In this document: positions 17,894-27,015 of the stretch, piece by piece
How positions within the stretch are numbered: the stretch's first letter is position 1
Layout: every line of letters starts with the position of its first letter
Source: Bordetella sp. 02P26C-1
Lineage (GTDB): Bacteria > Pseudomonadota > Gammaproteobacteria > Burkholderiales > Burkholderiaceae_B
Direction: 5' to 3'
DNA length: 64,000 nucleotides
NCBI RefSeq assembly: GCF_009763255.1
Contig: NZ_WSJB01000022.1
Coordinates: forward strand, 248,001 to 312,000
Position numbers and translations under genes: made by a program
The notes under the pieces: model-generated
Told to the model about the DNA's origin: nothing
The model's input: the letters and a program-made list of their open reading frames with translations, nothing else
The model's database searches: none

Positions 17894-18997
17894 TCAGCTC
17901 GACCCCGCCATCACCTCGTCATCGAACAGGTCCAGACTGGCTTGCCGGGCCTGTTCGGCGACGTCTTCGAAGTTGCTCATGCCTATGCCCGCCAGACGAT
18001 AAAGGGTCGATGCGGGCAGATCCACCCGGCTGCATAGTTGCCGGGCCACGATGGCAAGATCGCGCGCGGACGCAGGCATGCGCGCCAGCGTCAAGGTGCG
18101 CGTCAGGATGCGGAAGCCATCGGTTTTCAGTTTCAGCACCACGGTACGGCCGATCGCGCCCTTCTTCACGCCTTCGGCCCATACCTTATCGGCCAGCCGG
18201 TCCAGCACCTCGCCCATCTGATCCAGATGCTGGTCGACCATCAACGTCGTTTCGGCCGATATCTGCTGCCGGGGTGCATCCGGCTGCACCGGTCGTTCAT
18301 CGATCCCTTGCGATAATTCGTACAGCCGCACGCCATAGCGCCCGAAATGATGCTCCAGCTCGGCGGCGCTGAAACGCGTCAGGTCGCCCACGGTCTGCAC
18401 GCCGATCGACTCCAGCTTCGTCTGCATGACCTTGCCGACGCCAGGCACCTTGCGCACCGGCAATGGCTGCAAAAATGCCAGCACCTGGGATGGCTTGATC
18501 ACGAACTGCCCATTGGGCTTATTCCAATCGGAGGCGATCTTGGCGAGAAACTTGTTCGGCGCCACACCGGCTGAGGCGGTCAGCCGCGTTTGCTCGAAAA
18601 TCTCCCGGCGGATGGCCTGCGCCACCTCGGTGGCAGACGGGAACCCCAGCTTATTTTCCGTGACGTCCAGATAGGCTTCGTCAAGCGACAGAGGCTCCAC
18701 CAACTCCGTGTGACGCGCGAATATCTGCCGCACCTGGCGGGAGACTTCGCGATAACGATTGAAGTCGGGCGGCACGTAGACCGCATTCGGGCACAGCCGC
18801 TGCGCGCGCGCCACCGACATCGCGGAATGCACGCCAAATTTGCGCGCCTCGTAGGATGCCGCGCAGACCACCGAGCGCGGCCCGTTCCAGGCGACCACGA
18901 CCGGCAAACCCTTGAGCGAGGGATTGTCGCGCTGCTCGACCGACGCGTAAAACGCATCCATGTCGACGTGGACGATCTTGCGCGTAGGGGAAGACAT
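17894..18997 (-). CDS. dinB: DNA polymerase IV (Y-family)
   Basis: This 367-residue translesion polymerase has both catalytic carboxylate motifs: HVDMDAFYASVEQRDNP at residues 10-26 and the SLDEAYLDVT motif near 103-112. The steric-gate and fingers region (YEARKFGVHSAMSVARAQRLCP) and the helix-hairpin-helix part (VRKVPGVGKVMQTKLESIGV) follow. The little-finger domain ends at about residue 350. The protein ends SLDLFDDEVMAGSS, and the QASLDLFDD stretch resembles a beta-clamp-binding motif. No clear LexA box is visible in the 90 bases before the start, unlike imuA. Confidence 0.95.
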   Translation of the reverse strand: MSSPTRKIVHVDMDAFYASVEQRDNPSLKGLPVVVAWNGPRSVVCAASYEARKFGVHSAMSVARAQRLCPNAVYVPPDFNRYREVSRQVRQIFARHTELVEPLSLDEAYLDVTENKLGFPSATEVAQAIRREIFEQTRLTASAGVAPNKFLAKIASDWNKPNGQFVIKPSQVLAFLQPLPVRKVPGVGKVMQTKLESIGVQTVGDLTRFSAAELEHHFGRYGVRLYELSQGIDERPVQPDAPRQQISAETTLMVDQHLDQMGEVLDRLADKVWAEGVKKGAIGRTVVLKLKTDGFRILTRTLTLARMPASARDLAIVARQLCSRVDLPASTLYRLAGIGMSNFEDVAEQARQASLDLFDDEVMAGSS

Positions 18998-19092
18998 GAC
19001 AAAAGCGATAAAGCGGTCAGCAAACGGATATGCAAATCAGAATATCATGCACATGACCTGACGATGTCAGAGTAAATCCGTAACGAAGAACC

Positions 19093-19503
19093 ATGACTGC
19101 ACAGAAAACTGATTATTTTGGCTTTACGATCCCGCTGATGGAACTGATGGGGTTGATCCCCGAAACCATAGCGCCTGGTCATGCCCGTACCCGCCTGCCG
19201 ATGCGCCCGGAACTGACCAACAGCCGGGGCGTCGTGCACGGCGGCACCATGATGAGCGTGCTGGATTTCACGATGAGCGCGGCCGCGCGTGGGCATCAGC
19301 CGGACCTGGGCATGGCCACCATCGATATGACCACCAGTTTTCTCGCGCCCGGCGAAGGTGATCTCATCATCGAGGCCCGGGCGTTGCGCGTCGGTGCGTC
19401 GATTGCGTTCTGCGAGGGCGAAATTCGCAACACCGCGGGCGAATTGGTAGCCAAGGCTTCGGCTTCCTTCAAGGTGTTGAAAAGTCACCCGGGTGGGGAT
19501 TGA
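19093..19503 (+). CDS. PaaI-family hot-dog thioesterase
   Basis: This 136-residue single hot-dog-fold protein has the PaaI signature [23 protein letters not shown] at about residues 42-64, including the conserved HGG. The strand [22 protein letters not shown] and a final [10 protein letters not shown] also fit the family. Such enzymes hydrolyse acyl- or aryl-CoA thioesters; the substrate cannot be read from the sequence. It is divergent from dinB and shows no operon partner. Confidence 0.87.
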   Translation: MTAQKTDYFGFTIPLMELMGLIPETIAPGHARTRLPMRPELTNSRGVVHGGTMMSVLDFTMSAAARGHQPDLGMATIDMTTSFLAPGEGDLIIEARALRVGASIAFCEGEIRNTAGELVAKASASFKVLKSHPGGD

Positions 19504-19572
19504 ACGTTCCCCACGACAGGCGCGGCCTCGCGGGGCCGCTGCCTGTGAATTGTCGCCTCCTAGAGCACCCGC

Positions 19573-20013
19573 CTAACGTTTCGAGCGTTCTTCGGGCACA
19601 GGGTCGCTCGGCATGTAAGTCGAGCACGACGGCACCTGATAGATCGCTGCGGCGCGCATGGCACGCACCGCGCCCGCATTCCAGATACCGCGCCCCCACA
19701 TCGCGATATCGACTCGCGTCTGACGGTCGCCCTCGCCCTTGATGTTCATCCGCGCGACATCGTCGCCCGTAAACGGCGCCTCGACGCGGACCAAGGCTGT
19801 GCGGCTCGCGTCGTCCACCGTGCCATGCACCGTATAGGCTTGCCCTTTACCCCGTAGACAACGCTCCGCCTGCTCGGTCACGGCCTGATACACCGAACGG
19901 TAGTCCGACTGCACCGTCACACTGTCGCTTGGCGTATTGCCCCCGGAAGAAAGCCCGGTCGAGCAAGCGGCAAGGGTCGCCACCGCCAATGCGGCTACTG
20001 CAAATCTCATCAT
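19573..20013 (-). CDS. Small putative lipoprotein of unknown function
   Basis: The protein is 146 residues, beginning MMRFAVAALAVATLAACSTG. It has a short hydrophobic signal and a lipobox LAAC with the lipidated Cys at residue 17. The mature part is about 130 residues, with a DYRSVYQAVTEQAERCLRG segment and further cysteines. No family function is known to me. The start at 20013 is preferred because GGGAG stands 7 bases upstream. The open frame continues to 20703, but that extension runs antisense through the peptidase gene at 20140 and is spurious. The mature protein is probably anchored to the outer or inner membrane facing the periplasm. Confidence 0.75.
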   Translation of the reverse strand: MMRFAVAALAVATLAACSTGLSSGGNTPSDSVTVQSDYRSVYQAVTEQAERCLRGKGQAYTVHGTVDDASRTALVRVEAPFTGDDVARMNIKGEGDRQTRVDIAMWGRGIWNAGAVRAMRAAAIYQVPSCSTYMPSDPVPEERSKR

Positions 20014-20139
20014 GATCGCTCCCATATCGTGGCTGCGATTATCCCGCAATCGCCCCATTCCCCGCCAGTTCGACGCCTGTGCCCGGCTATGGCATGATCG
20101 ATCAGTCCCGTTTAGGCCCAGGCGACCAGGAGATCCGAA

Positions 20140-22035
20140 TTGTCGAACACCCGCAAGCAAACCTTCAACGCGCAAGTCGAATCGGCCCCGCGCGTGCCGA
20201 AAAAGTATCCGTTGCAAGACTTTTTCCGCAACCCCGAACGCGGTTTTTTCCGCCTGGCTGACGACGGCAAAACCTTGGGATTCATGCAACCCGTGTCGCT
20301 GGATGGCCAGCCCGCGCGTATGAATATTTTCGTGCAGGCGCTGAACGATGCCGAGCCCATTGGCGAGGCACGCCGGCTGACCAGCGAGACCGCGCGGGAT
20401 ATCAGCAATTTTTTCTGGAAAGGCAACGACATCGTCCTCTATCAGAAGGACTTTGGCGGCGATGAAAATTTCCACGTCCTGGCCGTCAACGCTCGTACGG
20501 GCGTGGTGCGTGATCTGACCTTGTTTGATCATGTGCGCGCTGGCATCGAGGACGACCTGCCCGATGACCCGGACCACGTGTTGATCAGCCATAACCACCG
20601 CGATCCGCAGGTGTTCGATGTCTACCGCGTCAATGTCCACACCGGTGCGTCCGAATTGGTCGCGGAGAATCCCGGCAATGTCGTGGGCTGGCAAACCGAC
20701 CATGCAGGCAAGGTCCGCGCGGCCATTACCAGCGACGGATTGGAGACGACCCTGCTCTACCGCGACGAGGAATCGTCTGATTTTGTGCCTTTGATCACGA
20801 CCGACTATCGCACCAGCGTGAGCCCGGCATTGTTCACCTTCGATGATCGCAAGCTCTATGCGCTGAGCAATCGCGGTCGCGACAAGCTCGCGCTGGTGAC
20901 CATCGACCCGGCGCGGCCTGACGAGGAAACCGTGGTCTTTGCCACCGACGAGGTGGACCTGGACGCTGTGGGGTATTCACATAAACGCCGCGTGCTGACG
21001 GTCGCGGGCTACCAGACCGATAAGCCAAAACGCCACTATTTCGACGCCGAAACGGAAGCGCTGTACCGGCAACTGGAAGCGAAACTGCCCGGCTACGATG
21101 TGGCCATCCAGGGCATGAACCGCGAGGAAGACACCTTTATCGTGGCTGCCTACAACGACCGTACACCCGGCGCGCGCTATGTATTCCAGGCCACTACGGG
21201 CGCGCTGCATAAACTCGCTGAGATCAATCCGGCGATTCCCGAGGCGGATATGTCGCCGGTGCAGCCGGTGCGTTATGTCAGCCGAGACGGGCTGGAGATT
21301 AACGGTTATCTCACGCTGCCCGCGGGACGCGAACCCCGCAATCTGCCGTGCATCGTTAATCCGCACGGCGGCCCTTGGGCGCGCGACGGCTGGGGCTATA
21401 ACCCGGAGGTGCAGTTCCTGGCGAATCGCGGTTTTGCCGTGCTGCAGATGAATTTTCGCGGCTCCACCGGCTACGGCCGCAAATTCTGGGAAGCGAGCTT
21501 TGGCCAGTGGGGCCTGGCGATGCAGGACGACATCACCGATGGCGTGCGCTGGTTGATCGAGCAAGGCATTGCCGACCCGGCTCGCATCGGCATTTATGGC
21601 GGCAGCTACGGTGGTTACGCCACGCTGGCGGGGATTACGTTCACGCCCGATCTATATGCCGCAGCCGTGGACTACGTGGGCGTATCGAATCTGTTCACCT
21701 TCATGAATACGATTCCCCCCTACTGGAAGCCGCTGCTGGACAAAATGCACGATATGGTCGGGCACCCCGAACGCGATCGCGAGCGCCTGGAGGCGACCTC
21801 GCCCGCCCTGCATGTGGATCGGATCCGTACACCTTTGCTGATTGCGCAAGGCGCGCAAGACCCCCGTGTCAACAAAGCCGAGAGCGATCAGGTCGTGCAG
21901 GCGCTGCGAGATCGCGGTGTCGAAGTGCAGTATCTCGTTAAAGAAAACGAGGGCCATGGTTTCCATAACGACGAGAACAAGTTCGAGTTCTACGAAGCAA
22001 TGGAAGCATTCTTTGTCACACACCTCAGGCCCTGA
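20140..22035 (+). CDS. S9-family prolyl oligopeptidase/acylaminoacyl peptidase, cytoplasmic paralogue
   Basis: This 631-residue serine peptidase has an N-terminal beta-propeller (about 1-370) and a C-terminal alpha/beta-hydrolase domain. The nucleophile motif is GGSYGGYATLAG, the acid is in IAQGAQDPRVNKAESD, and the catalytic His is in ENEGHGF. The GGPW oxyanion region (NPHGGPWARDGWGY) and NFRGSTGYGRKFWEA are typical of the DPP/ACPH branch. There is no signal peptide. The start is TTG with AGGAG 7 bases upstream. The next gene is a close paralogue with an exported N terminus, and the two share near-identical DNA stretches, for example around the nucleophile motif. Confidence 0.9.
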   Translation: MSNTRKQTFNAQVESAPRVPKKYPLQDFFRNPERGFFRLADDGKTLGFMQPVSLDGQPARMNIFVQALNDAEPIGEARRLTSETARDISNFFWKGNDIVLYQKDFGGDENFHVLAVNARTGVVRDLTLFDHVRAGIEDDLPDDPDHVLISHNHRDPQVFDVYRVNVHTGASELVAENPGNVVGWQTDHAGKVRAAITSDGLETTLLYRDEESSDFVPLITTDYRTSVSPALFTFDDRKLYALSNRGRDKLALVTIDPARPDEETVVFATDEVDLDAVGYSHKRRVLTVAGYQTDKPKRHYFDAETEALYRQLEAKLPGYDVAIQGMNREEDTFIVAAYNDRTPGARYVFQATTGALHKLAEINPAIPEADMSPVQPVRYVSRDGLEINGYLTLPAGREPRNLPCIVNPHGGPWARDGWGYNPEVQFLANRGFAVLQMNFRGSTGYGRKFWEASFGQWGLAMQDDITDGVRWLIEQGIADPARIGIYGGSYGGYATLAGITFTPDLYAAAVDYVGVSNLFTFMNTIPPYWKPLLDKMHDMVGHPERDRERLEATSPALHVDRIRTPLLIAQGAQDPRVNKAESDQVVQALRDRGVEVQYLVKENEGHGFHNDENKFEFYEAMEAFFVTHLRP

Positions 22036-22068
22036 ACCGGCCTGACGGTTCCCACGGAATAAGCATCG

Positions 22069-24159
22069 ATGACCACGTCTCAGTATGTTAAATCCACGCC
22101 CAGGCGTGGCAGCGCTTCATGGATGGGTCGGCGCATTGCGGCCCGGATCGGGATGGGTGCTGTCCTTGTTTGCGCCAATGTAGCTACGCTACACGCGGCG
22201 GTGGACCCACGACCGGGCGAGCCTGGTCATGATGCCGCGCTCTACGAGGCGGGCAGCGCGCCTGTCCCCAAAATCTACCCGCTACAGGATTTTTTCCGCA
22301 ATCCCGAGCGCGACTTCTTCCAGCTGGCCGACGACGGCAAGACGCTGGGATACATGCAGCCCGTGTCACTGGATGGGCAGCCAGCGAGGATGAACATCTT
22401 CGTTCAGGCACTGGAAAACGCAAAACCGGTTGGCGAGGCTCGCCGGCTCACCAGCGAGACGGCGCGCGATATCAGCTTCTTTTTCTGGAAAGGCAACGAT
22501 ATAGTCCTTTATCAAAAGGACTTCGGCGGCGACGAAAACTTTCATGTAGTCGCGGTCAACGTGCGCAGTGGCGCGGTGCAGGACCTCACGCCGTATGACG
22601 GCGCCAGCGCAGTGATCATAGATGATCTGCCCGATCACCCTGACCATGTGTTGATCCAACATAATCATCGCGATCCGCAAGTTTTTGATGTCTACCGCGT
22701 GAACGTCCACACCGGTGCCTCTGACCTCGTGGCACAAAATCCCGGCGATGTCATCGGCTGGGTCACAGACCATGCGGGCAAGGTTCGCGCCGGAGTTTCC
22801 AGCGATGGTTTGAATACCACTTTGCTTTATCGAGAAGATGAAGCCACTGAGTTCACCCCTCTGATCACTACCGATTACCGCACCAGCATCCAACCCCACC
22901 TGTTCACCCCTGATAATCGCAAGCTCTATGCGCTTAGCAACCGCGGGCGCGACAAGCTTGCGCTGGTCATCATCGATCCCGCGCAGCCTGAGGAAGAAAC
23001 CATCGTCTTTGCCATCGACGAGGTCGACTTAGGTGGGGTGGGATATTCGCCCAAGCAGCGCAAGCTCACCCACGTTAGCTACCACACCGATAAACCACAT
23101 CGTCACTTTGTCGACCACGAGACCGAGTCGCAGTACCGGCAGCTAGAACAAAAATTGCCTGGCTACCATATCGCTCTGATCAGCGAGAACCGCGAAGAAG
23201 ATACTTATATCGTCGCCACCTATAACGACCGCACACCCGGCGCGCGCTATGTATTCCAGGCGACTACGGGCGCGCTGTACAAACTTGGTGACATCAATCC
23301 GGCCATCCGCGAGGTGGATATGGCGCCCGTTGCGCCAATACGTTATGTCAGCCGCGACGGCCTGGATATTCACGGCTACCTCACCTTGCCGGCGGGCCGC
23401 ACGCCGCGCAACCTGCCGTGTGTCATCCATCCGCATGGCGGCCCGTGGGAGCGTGACTACTGGGGCTATGACGCCGAAGTCCAGTTCCTCGCCAACCGTG
23501 GGCTCTGCGTGCTGCAGATGAATTTTCGCGGGTCCACCGGCTACGGCCGCAAATTCTGGGAAGCCAGTTTCGGCCAATGGGGCCGGGCGATGCAGGATGA
23601 CATCACCGATGGCGTGCGCTGGTTGATCGATCAAGGCATCGCCGACCCCGCTCGCATCGGTATTTATGGTGGCAGCTACGGCGGCTACGCCACGCTGGCG
23701 GGGATTACATTCACCCCCGATCTGTACGCCGCAGCCGTGGACTACGTAGGCGTATCCAATCTGTTCACCTTCATGAACACGATTCCTCCCTACTGGAAGC
23801 CGATGCTGGACAAAATGCACGTTATGGTCGGACACCCGGAACGTGATCGGGAACGTCTGGCGGCCACCTCGCCGGCGTTGCATGTGGACCGTATCCGCAC
23901 CCCATTGCTGATCGCGCAGGGCGCGAACGATCCTCGGGTAAACAAAGCCGAAAGCGATCAGGTGGTGCAAGCGCTAAACGCGCGAGGTGTCGAAGTGCAA
24001 TATCTGATCAAAGACAACGAGGGTCACGGCTTCCAAAACGAAGAGAACAGATTCGAGTTCTATGCGGCGATGGAGGCATTCTTGCGCATGCACCTCAAGC
24101 CAGACACCGAAAGCGTGCTTCACGCAGAAAGTGGGGACGCAGCCACGGACATACAATAG
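22069..24159 (+). CDS. S9-family peptidase, exported paralogue with PBP1A-like N terminus
   Basis: This 696-residue paralogue of the preceding gene is alike from PKIYPLQDFFRNPER onward, with the same propeller and the triad motifs GGSYGGYA, GANDPRVNKAE and DNEGHGF. It differs by about 70 extra N-terminal residues: a basic stretch (STPRRG...RRIAARI), a hydrophobic core and a likely cleavage site after TLHA, so it is probably periplasmic or membrane-anchored. Those first 30-40 residues resemble the N terminus of the PBP1A gene that follows (MTT....K.TPRRG.......RI.A.I..G). A short extra C-terminal tail is also present. It lies 33 bases after the first paralogue and probably shares its transcript. 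Confidence 0.88.
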   Translation: MTTSQYVKSTPRRGSASWMGRRIAARIGMGAVLVCANVATLHAAVDPRPGEPGHDAALYEAGSAPVPKIYPLQDFFRNPERDFFQLADDGKTLGYMQPVSLDGQPARMNIFVQALENAKPVGEARRLTSETARDISFFFWKGNDIVLYQKDFGGDENFHVVAVNVRSGAVQDLTPYDGASAVIIDDLPDHPDHVLIQHNHRDPQVFDVYRVNVHTGASDLVAQNPGDVIGWVTDHAGKVRAGVSSDGLNTTLLYREDEATEFTPLITTDYRTSIQPHLFTPDNRKLYALSNRGRDKLALVIIDPAQPEEETIVFAIDEVDLGGVGYSPKQRKLTHVSYHTDKPHRHFVDHETESQYRQLEQKLPGYHIALISENREEDTYIVATYNDRTPGARYVFQATTGALYKLGDINPAIREVDMAPVAPIRYVSRDGLDIHGYLTLPAGRTPRNLPCVIHPHGGPWERDYWGYDAEVQFLANRGLCVLQMNFRGSTGYGRKFWEASFGQWGRAMQDDITDGVRWLIDQGIADPARIGIYGGSYGGYATLAGITFTPDLYAAAVDYVGVSNLFTFMNTIPPYWKPMLDKMHVMVGHPERDRERLAATSPALHVDRIRTPLLIAQGANDPRVNKAESDQVVQALNARGVEVQYLIKDNEGHGFQNEENRFEFYAAMEAFLRMHLKPDTESVLHAESGDAATDIQ

Positions 24160-24269
24160 CTGAGCCAGGCCAGAGCGCCAGCGGGGCCTGACCGCCCTGC
24201 CACGTTTGGTTACGGAAACCAAACTGAGCAAGGACGTGTCTATAGGCTTCTGGCCTAGAATCAGCAGCA

Positions 24270-26903
24270 ATGACTACCCCTGAGAATTCCAAGCCCACGC
24301 CTCGGCGTGGCATCAAGCAATTTTTCCGCCAACGCATCGTGGCCCAGATCGCCGTGGGTTTGGCGGGTTTGTGCGTGTGCGGCGCGGTATTGATCGGTCT
24401 GGCTGTGGCCCTCACGTGGCCCAACCTGCCCGCGTTGCACGCGATGACGGATTACCGTCCTAGCGTGCCGCTGCGCATCTACACGGCCGACGGCGAGTTG
24501 ATCGGCGAATTCGGCCAAGAGCACCGTAATGTCGTGCCGTTCAACGAAATCCCTGACGTCATGAAGCACGCGCTTTTGGCGGCCGAAGACGACGATTTTT
24601 ACGAGCATGGCGGCATCGACTGGATGGGTATGGCGCGCGCCATGGTGACCAATTTGCTGCACATGTCCAAATCGCAGGGCGCCAGCACCATCACCATGCA
24701 GGCGGCGCGCAATTTTTATCTGTCTTCCGAAAAGACGTATTTGCGCAAGTTCTATGAACTGCTGCTGACTTTCAAGATTGAATCAGAGCTCACCAAGGAC
24801 CAGATCCTGGAGCTCTACATGAACCAGATCTACCTGGGGCATCGTTCGTACGGATTTGAGGCTGCTTCTCGCACTTACCTGGGCAAGCCGCTGGCCGAAG
24901 TAACGCCCGCGGAAGCCGCATTGTTGGCCGGCATCCCCAAGGCGCCTTCGCGCTCGAACCCGATTACGAACCTGGACCGCGCGGTGACCCGGCAACACTA
25001 TGTCCTGGGCCGCATGCAGGCGTTAGGCTATCTGACGCCCGAGCAAGCGCAGCAAGCGCGCGAGCAACCGCTGAAGATCCGTGGCAGTGAGGGCGCCGGG
25101 GACAACGAACTCAACGCGCGTGGCGAATATCCCGCTGAATTGGCCCGACAGATTATCTACGATCTGTTTCAAGACGGCGCCTATACCCGAGGCATCGACG
25201 TCTACACGACCATAGATTCCAAAGCCCAGCGCGCCGCCTATCAAGCTGTACGTGAGGGCGTGCTGGACTATACGCGTCGCGCGGCGTATCCCGGGCCCGA
25301 GGGGCAAGTCGAGCTGCCGCCCGGCATTGAAGAAGATGTGCAAGCATTCGAAGAGGTGCTCGACAATGTGCAGGACGAGCACCCCGACCGGGCCGATTTG
25401 CTCACCGGCGTCGTTCTGTCCGCCAGCCCCAGTGAGGTGGTCGTTGCGCGTAGCGCCAAAGACATCGTCAAGGTTTCCGACAAGAAATCCTTGGCCGTCA
25501 TCGCCCGCGCGCTTTCGCCGCGCGCCAAAGAGCAACTGCGGATTCAGCGTGGGTCCATCGTGCGTCTGCATCAGACGGGTGATCATTGGGAAATCCTCAA
25601 TACCCCCACGGTGCAGGCCGCACTGGTCTCGCTCGCTCCCCAAGACGGCGCCATCCGCGCCATGATCGGGGGGTTTGACTTCTATAGCGGATCGTTCAAC
25701 CGTGCCACGCAGGCGTTTCGTCAGCCGGGCTCCACGATCAAGCCGTTCGTCTATGCCGCTGCCCTGGAGCGGGGGCTGACGCCAGCGACGCAGATCTCCG
25801 ATCAGCCCTTTGTCCTGACGAACGGCTCGCGTACCTGGGCGCCCAAGAACGATGGCAACGACTATCAGCCCATGCAGACGCTGCGCCAAGCGCTGTATCG
25901 ATCCAAGAACATGGTGTCTATCCGTATCTTGCAGGCCATCACGCCGCAGTATGCGCAAGATTATCTGACCCGATTTGGATTCGAGAAAAATCGCTGGCCG
26001 GCCGTGTTGCCACTGGCACTGGGCGCGGGCGGGGCCACCCCGCTGCAGGTCGCTGATGCCTATGCGGTCTTCGCCAACGGGGGCTACCATGTGCCGCCCT
26101 ACCTGATCTCCAAAGTGACCGACCGTGCGGGCAATGTATTGATGCAGGCGCAACCCGTCACCGCGGGCGATGAAACCGCGCGCGCAATCGACCCACGCAC
26201 GGCCTGGGTGATGGACGATATGTTGCGCGGAGTGGCGAGCAAAGGCACCGGCGCGCGCGCGGGGCGCACGCTAAAACGCAGCGATCTAGGCGGCAAGACA
26301 GGCACCACCAACGACGCTGTGGACGTCTGGTTCGCCGGCTATACGCCCGAACTGGCGACCGCGGTGTGGATGGGATTCGACCAACCGAAGTCGCTAGGCA
26401 GCAACGCGTTCGGGAGCGGTCTGGCATTGTCGACATGGCTGGATTATTCCAAGCCCGTACTGAAAAACATGCCAGAGCAACCCCGCCGCGCCCGTCCAGA
26501 CGGACTACTGGTGGCAGATGGCGAATACTATTTCACCGAATTCCCTCCCGGACAGGCCGTTGCGGCTCTGGATCTGCCCACGGGCGATCAACTGACGGAT
26601 TTCCTGAACAACATGCGACCTGCCGACAATAGCCCCACCCAGGTTCGACCAATGGAAGGCGGAGAAAACGGTATGTCGCAGGTCGCTCCGCCCTCCGCTG
26701 GGAACCAAGTGCCGCTTGCCGGCACGGTGCCGCAGCCTCCATCGGCGCAAGTTCATCCCGCTGCGCCGGTCGCTGTGGCACCCGCGAGCCCCCCGGTCGC
26801 CCCCGCTGATAGCCAGCCAAGCCGCGAGAATCATCTTCCACCAGGGGTGCGGAACGAAGCCTTGGCGATCCCCATTCCGCAGGCACCTCCTCCGGCGCGA
26901 TGA
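24270..26903 (+). CDS. mrcA: Penicillin-binding protein 1A (bifunctional transglycosylase/transpeptidase)
   Basis: This is an 877-residue class A PBP that polymerises and cross-links peptidoglycan. It has a short cytoplasmic tail and one membrane anchor (about residues 25-50). The GT51 domain carries the catalytic Glu in LLAAEDDDFYEH and the GASTITMQAARN and ELYMNQIYLG motifs. An OB-like insert precedes the transpeptidase domain, where STIKPF, SKNMVS and GGKTGTTND are the three active-site motifs. The C-terminal 130 residues are Pro/Ala-rich and of low complexity. Its N terminus resembles that of the peptidase gene upstream. It is monocistronic or the last gene of that cluster. Confidence 0.95.
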   Translation: MTTPENSKPTPRRGIKQFFRQRIVAQIAVGLAGLCVCGAVLIGLAVALTWPNLPALHAMTDYRPSVPLRIYTADGELIGEFGQEHRNVVPFNEIPDVMKHALLAAEDDDFYEHGGIDWMGMARAMVTNLLHMSKSQGASTITMQAARNFYLSSEKTYLRKFYELLLTFKIESELTKDQILELYMNQIYLGHRSYGFEAASRTYLGKPLAEVTPAEAALLAGIPKAPSRSNPITNLDRAVTRQHYVLGRMQALGYLTPEQAQQAREQPLKIRGSEGAGDNELNARGEYPAELARQIIYDLFQDGAYTRGIDVYTTIDSKAQRAAYQAVREGVLDYTRRAAYPGPEGQVELPPGIEEDVQAFEEVLDNVQDEHPDRADLLTGVVLSASPSEVVVARSAKDIVKVSDKKSLAVIARALSPRAKEQLRIQRGSIVRLHQTGDHWEILNTPTVQAALVSLAPQDGAIRAMIGGFDFYSGSFNRATQAFRQPGSTIKPFVYAAALERGLTPATQISDQPFVLTNGSRTWAPKNDGNDYQPMQTLRQALYRSKNMVSIRILQAITPQYAQDYLTRFGFEKNRWPAVLPLALGAGGATPLQVADAYAVFANGGYHVPPYLISKVTDRAGNVLMQAQPVTAGDETARAIDPRTAWVMDDMLRGVASKGTGARAGRTLKRSDLGGKTGTTNDAVDVWFAGYTPELATAVWMGFDQPKSLGSNAFGSGLALSTWLDYSKPVLKNMPEQPRRARPDGLLVADGEYYFTEFPPGQAVAALDLPTGDQLTDFLNNMRPADNSPTQVRPMEGGENGMSQVAPPSAGNQVPLAGTVPQPPSAQVHPAAPVAVAPASPPVAPADSQPSRENHLPPGVRNEALAIPIPQAPPPAR

Positions 26904-26952
26904 ACTAGGCGGCGCTCCTGTGCATTCCGTTACCAACCCCTGACGGAGTCTT

Positions 26953-26971
26953 GATAAGAATAAGTATTATT
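26953..26971 (+). promoter_or_regulatory. Candidate Fur box before the PepSY gene
   Basis: The 19 bases match the classical Fur consensus at 14 of 19 positions by eye, with GATAA at the left and ATTAT near the right. The site lies 45 bases before the start of a PepSY membrane protein, a class often found with siderophore uptake genes. Only one imperfect site is visible. Confidence 0.45.
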
Positions 26972-27015
26972 CGTGCTATCTTTGCGTTTTTGGGTCTCTA
27001 CGAACCATAACGCGC

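Noticed and set aside
19573-20703. A 376-codon minus-strand frame
   Set aside because: Only its last 146 codons are a gene (the lipoprotein from 20013). The rest is antisense to the S9 peptidase gene and lacks any family look.
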